A stretch of 64,000 nt of DNA from Akanthomyces muscarius (GCF_028009165.1 NC_079242.1:3100001-3164000), one strand, 5' to 3'. Shown: positions 21,281 to 33,688, counted from the first letter of the stretch. Numbers and translations are program-made. Notes: generated by a model from the letters alone, not told the origin.

Positions 21281-23672
21281 TTATTTATCCTCAAAAGCAT
21301 CTAAATTGTTCAACGCGCCCGCCAACCGTCGATAATCTCGTAGAAGCTCCAGCACCTCGCCGAGGCGCAGCTCGCCCGGGGTGGTTATCTCCATGAAGCG
21401 CTTGTTGGGCGGCGCAATCTTGGGCTTTGGCGGCAGCGCGGCTGCCAAGTCTGGGAATGCCTGCGGGTTCTTTGTCAGCGCTGCATTTCACGGTGTGCTG
21501 GGCGATTACAGTGCCGGAGGGGATGCAGGCTACTTACCGCGCTCAAGTCGCCGCCATCCTCGGGGGGGTTGCTTCCGCCGCCGTCCTTGCCGGTCGCTGC
21601 GGCGGCAGCCAGCGGTGGTGGTGGCGGCGGCGTCGACGTCGCCGCCGCGCGACCGAACCCGCGGAAGCCCATGTTGGGCAGGCGCGCCATGGGGTTAAAG
21701 GTGCTGCCGAGGTTGCGCACCTGGTCCAGCATGGCGGCGCCCTGTTGCTGCGCGGCGCCGGCGACGGTCGTGGCCGGCGGGGGCGGCGTCGTGCCGGGAA
21801 ATTCAACCACTTTTTTCAGAGAGCTCGCGCTGCGCCGGCTGCGCGTGCTGTCGGCGCTGGGCTCGCGCCGGCCGCCAATGAGCGTCAGGACCGAGTCGCG
21901 CGGCGGCGCCGCTGACTTGGAAGCCCGTGTCTCGCCATCTTCGGCGGTGGCGACGGCGGAGGTGTCGACGCTGGTGGTGTCATTGTCGTCATCGTCGTCA
22001 TCGTCACCCAGCGGCGGCGTGGTGACGAGCTTGCGGGCGTCGTCGAGGGTCCGCGGCACGACGAGAGACTCCTTGTTGGGCCCGACGCCCTGCTGGCGCT
22101 GCTCGCGCAGCTTACCGAGGAGGAACGAGTAGCTCTCGCCGAGGCTGTTGGAGATTGTCTTGAGGCCCTGGTCGGCGGTGCTGAAGACGGCGCCGCTGGC
22201 GGCGCCAAACGCCTGGGCGGGCGTGTTGACGAGGTCGCTGAGGCGGCGGTTGCGCAGCACCGCGGCGGCCGTCAGCCCCCCTCCACCAGGCGACGGCACG
22301 CTGAGCTTGGCGGCGGCGGCGTTTTCCTTGGTGGCATCGGTGGTGGATGCGGCGGCACCGCGCTGTGTGTAGGCGGGAGGAAACGTTTCTGGCTTGGCGG
22401 TGGTGGCTTCGGCGGCGACGGCGGCCTTTGGCGGGCCGGAGGGGTGCTCATCGTCGCGGAGGGTGGAGAGGTCGACCGTCTCGAGGAAGCTGATGGCGGC
22501 CTCAAAGTTGGTGAGACAGTACGCGGCCTCGCCGGTGAGCTTGGGCTCCCAGCGAAAGTACTGCATGAAGTGGAGGTCGCTGATGGCATGCAGGTGCTCG
22601 GGCGGAAGCGTGATGAGGGTGTATATGAGCATGGGCATGATCTCGTCGGCCGACGCAGAGGGCTGGAAGTGGGAGAGCGTGTCGACGATGCTCTTGTGCA
22701 CGGCCTTGAGGTGGTTGATTTTCCCGAGGGGGTAGTGCGAGTCGCTCATGGCAACGAGTTCTTTGCGCGCTGGTTCCAGAGACTCTCGGATTTCTTCGTC
22801 GCGAAATTTCGGTGCCACTCCATCCTTCTTGTCGTCGTCCTCCTCTTGGCCGAGATCAATGCCCAGGTCCGTCAGGCCAATATTGACCAGGGCCAGCGCG
22901 GCCGTCTTGGACCTGAGCTTGTCATCCTGCGCCTCGTCGTGGGTGCTTCGGTGACGGTATATTCGATCGTAGATGGCCTCACACAGGCGCCGCTCCACGG
23001 CCTCCTCGATCAGGCCCTTCTTTGCTTCCAGCGCCTTGCGTGCCTTTTTCCTGTCGGCAAGCTCCTCGGCCGTAATCATTTGGTGTTCGACTTCGAGCTT
23101 TGGCTTGCTGTCCTTGGACGACTTGAGCGACGCAGTGCGGGAGCGGAAGCGACTGGCAGCAGAGGATATCGACGATGTGGTGGAGGGGCTCGGGGACGGG
23201 CCACGACGCTGTCTTGTCGCAAGTGCGCTGATGTGTGTCTGTATATGGGATGAGGCGAGCGTATAGAAGTCTTGGAAGAGCTGGGATAGCTTGTCTATGT
23301 TTGGCGGCGTCGAATGGACCTTGGCGCTCAGCGATTCGACGAAACTACGTGTAGCATTATTAGTTAACGGCCGCCTTGGGGGGCATCTGTGGATGACATG
23401 TACCTATCTGTCAGGGTGACGAGTTCAATAGGCAGCTCGTCAAGGTCGACAGAGCTTCTGCCGTTGTCGGCAGGCTCCTCGTGGTCGTCTGCATCCTGCG
23501 ATGTCTCAAAGGCATCGGGCTGCTGGGCGGCACCGTCGTTCTGAAAGGTGTGGGCGCGCTTCGGCAGCTGTGTGCTCGCGCTCGTCCTGCGGCTCTGCGG
23601 CGCATCGTGTGAGTTGACCCGGGCAGCGGCTGGCTTGCCGGACACGGCGGGATCGGAGCTAGTAGAGGCCAT
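21281..23672 (-). CDS. VPS9-domain guanine nucleotide exchange factor for Rab5-type GTPases
   Basis: Probably activates Vps21/Ypt5-like Rab5 GTPases in endosomal transport. Exons 23672-23404, 23344-21538 and 21460-21281 (introns of 59 and 77 nt), 751 aa. The N-terminal 90 residues are Ser/Asp/Glu-rich; a helical region with KKARKALEAKKGLIEEAVERR (in part) follows; the VPS9 core is visible as YPLGKINHLKAVHKSIVDTL, ADEIMPMLIYTLI, HAISDLHFMQYFR and GEAAYCLTNFEAAISFLETV, matching the conserved D/P/Y/T positions. The C-terminal half is low-complexity (runs of Asp, Pro, Ala) and GC-rich. The last exon adds a helical tail with LRLGEVLELLRDYRRL. The domain makeup resembles yeast Muk1 more than Vps9 (no CUE domain seen). 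Long open frames on the opposite strand here are composition shadows. Confidence 0.9.
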
Positions 23673-25513
23673 CTCGATGGGTGCCGCGCGTCGATCGAGG
23701 GAGGGGAATGGCTAGGCGGTTGGGTGTCTGGAGAGCAGTTGCCGTCGTCCTCAAAGCATGGGAAGCCGATGGGCGCTTTTGCAGACCGCTCCCCGTGTTG
23801 TACACTCGTGCAGAGGGATGGACGTGGTGCAGAAGTCAAGATTGGCTGGCAGCCACAGAGGTGTCGATGCTGCTGAGGGAGCCACGCACGCGACTCTTGG
23901 TGGCAGCCGGCTTGCGCAGCTGTCGCAGGCTTGCGTCAGAAGTCGTGTTCGTGGGGGCGATGGGGGATTGGCGAGTCGGCAGCAAAATGCAAAAGCTGTT
24001 GCCGAGAATGAAAAAAAAAGAAAGATGACGTCTTCCTGCTGAGTTACAAACACCTCTAATGTCGTAATGTGAGGTCCAAGTCAGGCAGCTCGCGACAGGT
24101 CAAGGCAATGGAAGGGAGCCGCTTGGAGCTTCCCGGGTCGGCCCTCACTGTTCGCTGGTCACTAGCAGCTAGCTGGGCCGAGGAGCTACCAGGCGCGCCA
24201 CTGTCAGTGCCCAGCTGTATAAGTACAGCTACGCCGTTAGCAGCACCCAATCTGCAGCAGTGTGCAGGATGAGTCGGACATTTTCATCCCGCGACAAAAG
24301 GCAGATGCGTAGGCCCATAGCTTCTTGACAGGTCACATGAGTGCTTCAAGGCGGCATTTAAGCAGTGGCCGCGGCCAATAGTCCGCTTGGTCGAAGGCCG
24401 TAACTATAGGGTAGGTCGGTATCGCAACCATCTTTGGTGTAAGGCGCTGGCGGCGTCAATTTTGACCTGCGGGCTGCCTATTCCAGCCGCGAAGGTATTT
24501 CGTGCATGTGATTTCTTTTCATATTCAACTTTTGCATTACTTCAGAAATGTTTTTACTAGAAGTCAGGCCCGTTCGCTTTGGTGTCTTTCCACTCGTCCG
24601 CTTGAGGCTAAGGACTGCAGTTGGTCAAGGAAATAATATCCAGGCATCAAGATAGTAAATGATACCACCTAATAAAAGAGGCAAGTTCATAGAGAAGAGA
24701 TGGTTTGTGCATGTCGCAGATCTGGTGTCGGGAATCCGGGGCACGCCGTCAGTCAAATAAATCAAGGCAGACGCATGATGGCGCAGAGGATATCTCGGCT
24801 GGCATCCATCATAACCTGAAACTGCTTTAGTATCCTCGACGCCGTGAGTACTCATCTCCATGAATTTTTTTAAGCTCGCGCATGCAATCTTTCGTCATAG
24901 CCATGCAAAGACAAAGATGCCTCTTGCCTTATTCTTCCATCGCGAGCATGGCACACGCCGGGCGCTCCGTCGCCTGTGGCTGCAACAGCGTTTTTGAAAC
25001 AGTTCAAGCTTCACGTCTCGCAACTCAGCCCCCAAAACGGGCATCAAGAGCCATGCAATGGCCACTACCTCCAAGCAGGCTCCTTCAAGCGCCCTGGCCG
25101 TGACTCGCGCGAACCGAGGTGCGCTGCTGGTTTTACGTGGATGTTGAAACAGGTTCCTTATAGCCTTTATGCGCGCTCATGTTAAAGAACTGACTCATTA
25201 TACAGCAGAAGAACGATGGATGATATTTAGGTTTTGCTAGACAGCTGCCACACAAGGTGGTTAAAGTGAGCCCACCAGTCAACTAGTGCTCGTAACAGGC
25301 TTTTTTACAATGTGATATTGTTTCACCGGTTTATGCACGCGGACATACGGAATGTTAGTAAAGTGCGCGAACGTCTACTTATAGATAGTGTTCGTTGGTG
25401 AATAACTCGCCATTTTTTTTCTTCCTAGTTATATTGCCATCCTGCACATTGCATCGAACGATTTTTACACCAACTATAAACCATTTCTATTTCTTGTCCC
25501 ATCTGGTACAACA
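23673..25513. other. 1.8-kb intergenic region, no gene seen
   Basis: It holds the promoter of the VPS9 gene at its left end and that of the small secreted repeat protein at its right. TATAAA occurs at 25475-25480, 34 bp before the downstream start codon. Confidence 0.5.
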
Positions 25514-26049
25514 ATGAAGCTTGCTGGTACACTCGCCGTTGTCCTCGCTTGTGCGACTTCCCTTGTGGCTGGCGCTCCTGCATCTGGTACGTTGGGAACG
25601 CATGCGAAGAAAGATTCTTGAAAATCCAAAAAGAAAAAAGCAAAGACGCAGAGCAGGGCCAAAGACGATGCCAATTAATCAAGAGGCTGACCTTTTGCGT
25701 CACAATCACAGGTCGCAACGGTAACAACATCGCGGACAGTGCCGCCGGTCTCGCCAACAGCATCCAAGGCGGAGACGGCAAGGACATTGCCGACAGCGCC
25801 ATCGGCCTTGCTTCGAGCATCCAGGGCAACAAGAACAACAAGAACAACGGCGGTGCCGCTGCCCCTCCGGCGCAGAACGCCTCGGGTGATGATGCCTCTC
25901 CTCCGGCAAAGGGCAAGCAGGGCGGCGGTAACAATATTGCAGACAGTGCTGCTGGCTTGGCCAACAGCATTCAGGGCGGCAATGGTGGCAACATTGCCCA
26001 GAGCGCGGTGGATCTCGCCTCGAGCATTGTTGGCAGCATCGGTGCCTAG
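25514..26049 (+). CDS. Small secreted protein with internal amphipathic repeats
   Basis: Not a family I recognise. Exons 25514-25586 and 25712-26049 (125-nt intron), 136 aa. Residues 1-21 are a clear signal peptide (MKLAGTLAVVLACATSLVAG, cleavage near AGA-P). The Cys-free mature part consists of two copies of a two-unit block, joined by an Asn/Lys- then Pro/Ala-rich linker of about 40 residues. The first unit of each block, NNIADSAAGLANSIQGG, is identical in both copies although ten bases differ; the second unit (NIADSAIGLASSIQG-type) has diverged more. Each unit has hydrophobic residues spaced for an amphipathic helix between Gly/Asn turns. The intron falls exactly between the signal peptide and the repeat part. 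It may be a cell-surface or apoplastic protein; a function cannot be assigned. Confidence 0.85.
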
Positions 26050-26464
26050 GTTGAAGTGAGACACATCAGAGATTCGGTCAGATGAATTTTTGGAATTTGT
26101 CTTGTATTTTCCCAGCCTCCTCTCTAGATTGAACGGAACCGCGCGATCCTAGGTACTATGGAATAATGCTGCCTGCAAAGTAGCAGCATGAACTTTTGCA
26201 TAGCTCCATACAATCGAGGGCCATTGACCGCTAAATATTGCCAACATGGTGACACTCTCATATGTAGTTCTTGACCCTCGGTAGTGATGTCGTTACCGAA
26301 CGGATTGGCACGGCAACCTAAAGCAAGGTTTTAAACTCTAGCATCTCTCTGGTCATATGATTGGCTTTGATTGAGTAGCTAAAGCATACGATTCCGCCCA
26401 AGGTATCATCGCAACAAGGCCAACAGCACAGAGGCGCTCTCCTCACATAAGACTAGCCCGCTCT
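26050..26464. other. Convergent spacer, no gene seen
   Basis: About 415 bp between the stop codons of two converging genes; AT-rich, no features recognised. Confidence 0.5.
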
Positions 26465-28398
26465 TTAAGTAGACGTGCGACCGGTCTTTGCCCAATCGCG
26501 CAAGTCATTCTTCTTAATCTTGCCCGTGCTCGTCTTGGGCAGGTCCGCCACGATCTCGACCTCCTTGGGCACCATAAACCTACTGATGGCGCTGTTGTCC
26601 TTGGCCCAGGCAATCAGGTCCGCGCCCTGCATGGACTTGCCCTCTTTGACGGTGATGTACGCCTTGGGCACCTCGCCCCACTGCGTGCTGGGAACGGCCA
26701 CGACGCCGCACTCGAGCACGTCGGGATGCTGCACTAGCATGCTCTCCAGGGCGACCGAGGAGATGTTCTCACCGCCCGAGATGATGATGTCCTTGGCGCG
26801 GTCCAGGATCTGCGCGCTGCCGTCGGGGTGCCAAACGGCGAGGTCGCCCGAGTGCAGGCCGCCGCCGGCAAACAGCTTCTTGGTGGCGGCGGCGTCCTTG
26901 TAGTATTCCTTGGCGCAGATGTTGCCGAAAAAGACAATCTCGCCAATCTCCTTGCCGTCCTTGGCAACGTCGATGAGAACGTCTTCGGGCTGGTCCGGCT
27001 TGATAATGCGGATGGGCAGGCTGGTGATGAAGCCGTGTCCTTGACGTGCCATCTTGGCGTATTTTTCGGCTGGGGGAAGACTGTCCCATTCAGGCATGGT
27101 GTAGCATTTGGTTATAGGGCCGTATGTTTCTTTGTCTGTCAGCGGGCGTGCGAAAACACAGCAGGCGTGCAAAACTTACCCGTCATTCCGTAAACGTGTA
27201 CTGGCATCAGGTTCAAGTTGGTCTAAACGATACGAATTAGTCACCGAAGCATTCGCTTGCCAGCCTTGACAACAACACACCATTTGCTCAAACAGATGGC
27301 CAGTGGGCGGACTGGCTGCGACAGTCACTTGTACTGGATTCGGTAGTTTGGTGGCCTCTTTTGCAGCCACAAGCAACGTGTTGACAGTCGGCGCAGCGTT
27401 GAAGTGGGTGACGCCTTCATCCTTGAGGAGGCGCCAAATTACTGGATAATCGATTTTGCGCAGACACACATTTACACCACGCACCGCGACAATGGACCAT
27501 GGAAACGTCCATCCGCAGGCGTGAAACCTAGCTTCAGTCAGTATGCGAAGCTGGGTTTCTTTGGCGTAACTAGATCCCACTTACATGGGCAACGTCCATA
27601 GATATTTGCAGCGACCATGATTCAGACCAGACTCGATAATGTTCGCGACAGCAGCAAGGTAGGCGCCTCGGTGGGTATAGACGACGCCCTTGGGTTTGGA
27701 CGTTGTGCCGGAAGTAAAAGGGATGGCAAGCATGTCATCTTCGTTGTCTGCATGTGCGTGAAGCCCAGCCCAGCCCTTGGCACCTTGCTCGGCATCGTAA
27801 GCAAGACCCTCTGTTACAGCTTGATTATACTGGCCTGCATGCGGGCCGTTGAGGACGTCAGTATCCTACAACGCCGATGGTTAGCTAGTGTAGCGCGCAT
27901 CCTCGAGTGCGTGTTTCTCCCTCTTACATTATCCACGATGATTGGGACTTTGCTGTGCTTGGATTTGTAGGCACTTAGAAGCTCTTCAAACTCCTTGTCC
28001 ACAATGATGGAGTCCACCTCGGCAAACTCAAAGATGTAGGCAATGTCATCCGGCTTGAGGCGGTAGTTTGCGGGAACAACAACACCGCCAGCGGCCACAA
28101 TTCCATACAGCGACTCCAGGAAGGCGGGCGTGTTGGGCGCGAGGATGCCAACACGTTTCAGGCCGTGCTTCTTGAGGTAGTACGCGAGACCTCGGGCGCG
28201 GTCCGCCGTCTGCTGGTAGGAGCGGCGAATGCTGACGCCGTTGGCGGTGATGTGCACGACGGCGTCGGCATTGGGCTCAATGGACGCGGCGCGTTCTAGG
28301 AAAAACGTGGGTGAGAGGTGGTGGATGTGCGCCGGGGGCGGAGCAGCTGGCAAGAGGTGGTTGAGGATTGAGCGGAGGCGTGACGGAGGGCCAGACAT
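26465..28398 (-). CDS. AMP-binding acyl-CoA synthetase / acyl-activating enzyme
   Basis: Activates a carboxylic acid as acyl-AMP, then transfers it to CoA (ANL superfamily). Five exons: 28398-27928, 27865-27585, 27527-27281, 27222-27180 and 27129-26465 (introns 50-62 nt), 568 aa. Motifs: P-loop FTSGTTSKPKGVVYTHRG near residue 206, HACGWTF, the A5-type VHVYGMTETYGP restored across the 43-nt exon 4, SAQILDRAKDIIISGGENIS with the adenylate-binding Asp and hinge, and the C-terminal catalytic Lys in TSTGKIKKNDLRDWAK. The P-loop has Ser-Lys where TTGxPKG is usual. The combination with GGENISSVALES is typical of medium-chain/short-chain acyl-activating enzymes rather than long-chain synthetases. The C-terminus (RTST) is not a canonical peroxisomal SKL signal. 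Substrate unknown; no neighbour suggests one. Confidence 0.93.
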
Positions 28399-29651
28399 TG
28401 TGGAGGACGTTGTGAGAGTCGCACGGCGCTGTAGATGGGTAGATGAGTCGCGGCGGGGTGTTGAGGAAGAGGTGAAGATGAAGATGAAGAGACAATGGCA
28501 AGGCCAGATGAGAGTCGGCAAAAACGGTTGCAACGGGGGAAGCTTGCAAGGGTCCGAGAGATCAGCACACGGCCGACCGGAGATTCTTTGGTGCCAGGCG
28601 CCAGCGTCGGCTCTTGTCGGAAGTGGAGAGCACAAGCAGCTTGGATGAGATGCGAGATGGGGATGCCGTGGCCGTGGCTGCGTGGGTGACGATGGGCCTG
28701 ACAATGGGGGACCGCGCTGAGCCTTGGGGCAGGTACCGCGGGCCCGCGGGGGCGGAATAAAGCGGGGAGCTCTGATTTCCAGAGCCGCCACTGGTCCTTT
28801 CAGCGGCGTTCTAAGGTACTTGTAGTGGTCGCAGGTGCTGACCGTGCCCTTTATTACCAGTTCTTTCGGTGACTGATGGTGCCCTGTAGTGTCTGCTGGG
28901 GCCTTACCGCGGATTGTGTTGCTTCCGCATCTTCGGCTCAACAGGGCGACAAATTATATAGCAAAATTCACAATGAAGCAAGGGCCGATAGACGCAAGAT
29001 CCGATACTACATTTATTTTGCTTCAGGCTTGCGTTGCAGGACGTGGACCTGTCGCATCCTCCTGTGCAGGGTAGCTGCCTCTTTTTGCTATCGAGGCGGG
29101 CATTGAAGGCCGCGAGACTGTATTTTAAAGCTCGGTATATCTTGGAGAGACCGATAAACGACATCTCACGGTTGCTCGTGTCTCAGTATATGGCAGGATA
29201 ATGTTGTATGCTGAGCGCCCAGTTTGTATCGATAATGAAGCAGTACACTTGTGGGTAGATATTTGCCCAGGAATGACTAACAGCAGGCAGGCCATCCTTT
29301 TGACTATACCCATGGCCACTTGCCTTGCATCCGACCACGATCCGAATTCAAACGAACGAGCAAAACATCTTCAAAAATTCCCCAAGTATTCCTCAATCCA
29401 TGACCCGCCTAGTGCCTCCCTTTGTACCGCATTCACACCTCACCCGACTGTGGTGGAGTGGCTCCTCCGCTTTCGTCATACAAGCTTCAATTTCGGTGCC
29501 AACGGAGCTCCAGCCGGCCACACTGCCCCTCATTTTCTCAAAGACAAGCCCACCGGCCTGACGTAGCGCATCACCCAACATCATCCAATAACAAAATTTT
29601 CATCGCCAATTACATCCGCTGTTCTTGTCGTCTGACTCTACAACATATACC
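28399..29651. promoter_or_regulatory. Divergent region, acyl-CoA synthetase / GFA-family gene
   Basis: 1.25 kb without a supported gene. The part upstream of the synthetase (28399-28760) is GC-rich; the middle is AT-rich. It contains both promoters. Confidence 0.45.
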
Positions 29652-30515
29652 ATGAGCTCGTTACGTCCGTTGCGCGGTGCCTGCCAGTGCGGCCGCAATC
29701 GCTACCTGATTGTAGTCCCCGAGGACGCCATCAACGATGCTCAAGTGCTGTTCAATACTGAATCGCTCCATCGTACGTCCCAAATTCCCTGCCAGCTCTC
29801 CGCGAGAGCCGCTGCGCTATTCGTTCCACCATGGCCTCAAACAAACTGATGATACATCTGCACCTTGGCTGAATACGATGCTAACCAACCGTGCCCAGAA
29901 GCCTCGCTCGCTACGCCACTGGCAGCCTACATTAGAGTGCCCTTGAATTGGTACAAGAGCGCAACGTATGCCTACTGCGACGACGAAACACACTCGACGA
30001 TTCGGCGATCTTATACACACCCTGACCAGCAGGACTGCAAGCGCTACTTTTGCGGGTACTGTGGTACGCAGCTGTCGTACTGGTCCGAGAGCCCGGCCGC
30101 CGAAGCCGAGTACATTCACTTGACCCTCGGCAGCCTTGTACACGAAGACTTGCACGACTTGGAAGAGCTCGGCTTGATTCCCGATGACACCGACTCAGAT
30201 GAGGCCGCACAAGACCTGGACCTTGAGGATGTGGCGGACGACAAACAGCAAGAACCTACCACGGCCAAGACCGCCGTGCTTCGAGAGTCTTTCGGCGTGC
30301 CCTGGTTTGAGGAACTTGTCGAAGGCACCAGACTAGGCAAATTTCGTCGCATGCACGGCGGCCAGCGTTCACACGATGGCAACGTGCAGCTGGAATGGGA
30401 GATTATAGAATACGCGGATGATGGCGATGACATGGAAGACGTGGACATGGCGACACCATCCTCCGGAAAACGAAAGCTAGACGAAAGAGAAGACAACGAA
30501 GTTGAAACACAGTAG
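29652..30515 (+). CDS. GFA/CENP-V-domain zinc protein
   Basis: Exons 29652-29772 and 29899-30515, 245 aa. The two zinc-site halves of the Mss4-like/GFA fold are visible: CQCGRNRY near residue 11 and YFCGYCGTQLSYW near residue 95, followed by the typical LTLGSL strand. The family was named for a glutathione-dependent formaldehyde-activating enzyme, but most fungal members have no proven activity. The C-terminal 120 residues, containing an acidic stretch and KRKLDERED, are not part of the fold and may hold a nuclear signal. The intron is 126 nt and lies between the two zinc-site halves. Confidence 0.85.
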
Positions 30516-32811
30516 AATAGAAACGATGCCATTTTTTTTTTGGGATGGACAGGTGGGAGATGGCAATGGCTGGTGATCGGGAGTTATGGAGAAGTACTGT
30601 TTGGGTTCGGAGTCATTCCGGGAAAAGTATCGCTAACCGAACTCGACCGGCTGTTTTGTTCATGTAAAACTTGAAATATGTTCAAAAGAAATCTCAACGA
30701 ATTATCAATTCTACGCCGAGAGGTGGACGCCGTTTTCTATTGTGCAAACGCTTGTAGTGGCGAAGCATTAATCCTGAGACGTAAGAAAAGCCTTGGATGC
30801 AGCAGAACGAGGCGACACAAGTCCCATTTGCATGTCAGCCTTGCATATGTATTGGCACACGAGCCAAGATTGCTAAGTGGCAAGTTTCAGCAGTCAGGAC
30901 AAGGTGATATATAAAGCAGCCTTGACGGCCACCGATACGATGTTACACGTCGCTTCTCTCGCACAGGATTTGATGTCTATATTGCCTTTTAAAGCACCAT
31001 GATGCAGCACTGAACCGTATCAGCGGTCGCTAGAGACTGGATTTTCCTTGCGTGTATTGTCAAATTTACTGGCGAGGCGGAATCTCAGTATCCCCATCTA
31101 GAGTTGAGGCAAAGCACCAGAAACCTTGGCCTACATCATGCTCCGTCCGTCTCTTGGCGAAGATACGAAAACAATGATCCGAACAGTATGACACTTAACA
31201 ATTAGGAGAGGCTGATGCTTGGTCGAACGTCTCCGCTGCCAAGCCGAGCCCCATCCTGTCGACGGCCTTGAAGCACAAGTTTTAGCGGGCAATGCGGAAT
31301 CGTCGGTATGGATTTCACAGGCGCTGATATGCCGCACTCTAAAACCTGTGTGGACGAAAGTAACAATTGATCCAATATATTTATCGAGAATACGGTTCAA
31401 TGCTACCGTAGCGTAAAATTCCGTCACAAGGCCAGCCTTGTTACCCACGAATGGCACCATGTCGTCAGCCGAGCCCAACTAAATCCCACGGGTTGTTATT
31501 AATAGCACACCCAATACTAAGGTTAGTGCCCGTGCCTAGCGTATAACCTCACCTGTGCTTGGCCTATAGCTCCAAAAAAAGAATGAAAAGAAGTGCTTCT
31601 GAGAAGACTTCCTTCGCCGTTTGGCAGAGGAGAGTGGCAGATCCTGCCGAAAACTGCGAATGGCAAAGACTGACGCGACGCACAACAGCTCACATGCCAC
31701 CATGTAGACTCCAGCGTTCCCGCCAGGAAACGTAATTGGCAGCGCCGTGTCGCCCCCCGGAAGTTGCCCCATTCGTCCACTAAATCGGACACCCGCTGCG
31801 GGAATGGCACCGATGTGGTCGCAGCAGGAATTCTAGGATCCTGTTCCTTCTTTCAAGCCAGGCGAACGAATAACAGGCTTCCAAGGGCCCACGGGATATA
31901 CTCGTTTAGCTTGCAAGAAAAATAAATAAGGCTGCGGCTCATCGACGAATTTCGACGTGCCCGAAGCCTTTGCTGGGGGGCAAATACGGTCTTCAGCCCT
32001 CCACGGCCCCAGTGCCGATGCAGATCTTGGCTTTAAATAGCGCCGCACCACGGGACCAGGTCATGGCTCGATCACCGTTCCGTTCGTATTGAGCGATCAG
32101 AAAGAAAAAAGAAACTGCATCTTGCTTGGCACTATATTCGGACCTCTTTGTCCGGCAGACCAACAAGTCATGCTCTAAAAATACTTTCTTGCTATGACAA
32201 AAGTGTGGTGTTTCGCTCAATGGCACGAAGACAAGGCATTGAAGCTTACTTGGGGGCGCTGCCTCTTGAGCGTCGATTGAGGGAGACTATTGACGAAAGA
32301 TTCTCTGTAATAGTACCTGATGGTTTACCATCATAATGTGACAGTTTGCTTACTTTACGCCGAGCTCATTTACTTCATTGCCTCGTTCAATGGATTCATG
32401 CATCCACAAGACATCCCTGCCGAGACCCTGGACGGGCTCGTATTGAGCTCCGCTGCCAGCCTGGATCAGGCTAGCGGCCAAGACCCCGAGATTCGTGGAT
32501 ATCGTGGGCGGTCATGTACTGGTAGCTTCGCACCTTTTCTCACAGGGTAACACCGGACGTCACTGGGCTCCTTCTCCAGCAAAGGGGCCTCATTTCGGGA
32601 TACGCCAAGTCTCTCGCCAAAGGAGAAAGGTCCGATCGTGTATCCGTGACTTTTTATATAAATATCTAATCATTCTCCCCTTCAGTTCCGACCATCATCT
32701 TCAGCATCCGCATTCTCACACTTCATCACTTACACATACAATTTTACACTCACGCCTCACCAACCTCCAACCACACCCAACTCTATTTTATTTTATAAAT
32801 AAATAAACAAA
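30516..32811. other. 2.3-kb intergenic region, no gene seen
   Basis: Only short open frames without motifs or splice coherence. The right end is the promoter of the BYS1-family gene. Confidence 0.5.
32655..32664 (+). promoter_or_regulatory. TATA-box-like element of the BYS1-family gene
   Basis: TATATAAATA about 150 bp before the start codon, followed by a CT/CA-rich stretch (32670-32790) typical of strongly expressed fungal genes with a defined start region. Function is inferred from position. Confidence 0.5.
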
Positions 32812-33279
32812 ATGTTCAAGCAGCTCAGCATCCTCGCCGTCGCCGCGGTCGGCTTCGCCACCACCGCCGCAGCCGAGGGCTACGCCAAGGTCTACAACCA
32901 ATGCGACTTTGAGGTGACGCTCTGGTCCGTCGGCAAGGACGTCTCCAACGGGCACACGCTGGCCAAGGGTGAGTCGTACGCGGAGCCCTTTGCCGTCGAC
33001 CCCAAGACGGGCGGCCGCACGCTCAAAATCACCCGCGACCGCGACGGCCTCTACACCGGCAAGCCGCAGACCAACTACGCCTACAGCCTCACCCAGCCCA
33101 ACGTCTGGTATGACCTTAGCGACGTCTTTGGCGATGCCTTTTCCGGACACAAGCTGCACCTCGCCAGCGATGATAGCACCTGCCCGACTATCCAGTGGGA
33201 CAATGGCGTGCCCCCCGGTGGTGCTCACACCCACGTCTGCCGCTCGGATGCCTCTGTCGTCCTTACTCTTTGTGCTTAA
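32812..33279 (+). CDS. Secreted BYS1-domain protein
   Basis: Single exon, 155 aa. Residues 1-20 form a signal peptide (MFKQLSILAVAAVGFATTAA, cut before EGYAK). The mature part begins with AKVYNQCDFEVTLWSVG and ends with SDASVVLTLCA, the start and end pattern of the BYS1 family (named after a Blastomyces yeast-phase protein), a thaumatin-like small beta fold. Cys pattern: one near the N-terminus, a central DSTCPTIQW, then HVCRS and the terminal LCA, allowing two disulphides. Codon use is heavily C-ending, consistent with high expression, as is the TATA-containing promoter. Role unknown; homologues are secreted during growth or host contact. Confidence 0.85.
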   Translation: MFKQLSILAVAAVGFATTAAAEGYAKVYNQCDFEVTLWSVGKDVSNGHTLAKGESYAEPFAVDPKTGGRTLKITRDRDGLYTGKPQTNYAYSLTQPNVWYDLSDVFGDAFSGHKLHLASDDSTCPTIQWDNGVPPGGAHTHVCRSDASVVLTLCA

Positions 33280-33688
33280 AAAACGAAGCAAAAAATCGCC
33301 AATTCGTTTGCACATGAAGTTTCTGTAGTGGGGTTTCCTGACAAAGCACTCATTGTTGATTCGCGAGGCATTTTGAGGTCAAGTGCCATGGATTACGAAT
33401 CACATTCTCAAAAGCATGGGCTGACATGCTACGGCAAGAAAGTCAAGCCGGGCTTGTACACATATCGTGTTACATGGAGTTATTATTCTTAATTATTAAT
33501 TCAGACGAAAATTTAAAACAACAACAAGAGCCCCTGCCTGTGATGTCGCGAGGTGAAAGTGGTCCTGTATGAATCGCACTTGCCCGGTGAATCGGTGCCC
33601 CCCACGTCTTGTTGCTCTGTGACCAGACCTCCGATCTTCTCTCTCCACGCTATTCTTAAACTAATCGAAATTACAATAATACGCCATC
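33280..33688. other. Spacer between BYS1-family gene and GH1 gene
   Basis: About 410 bp on the same strand as both neighbours; carries the 3' UTR of the first and promoter of the second. Nothing else seen. Confidence 0.5.

Noticed and set aside
22444..23253. 269-codon plus-strand open frame opposite the VPS9-domain gene
   Set aside because: GC-rich shadow of a confidently assigned gene; many long frames occur on both strands here.
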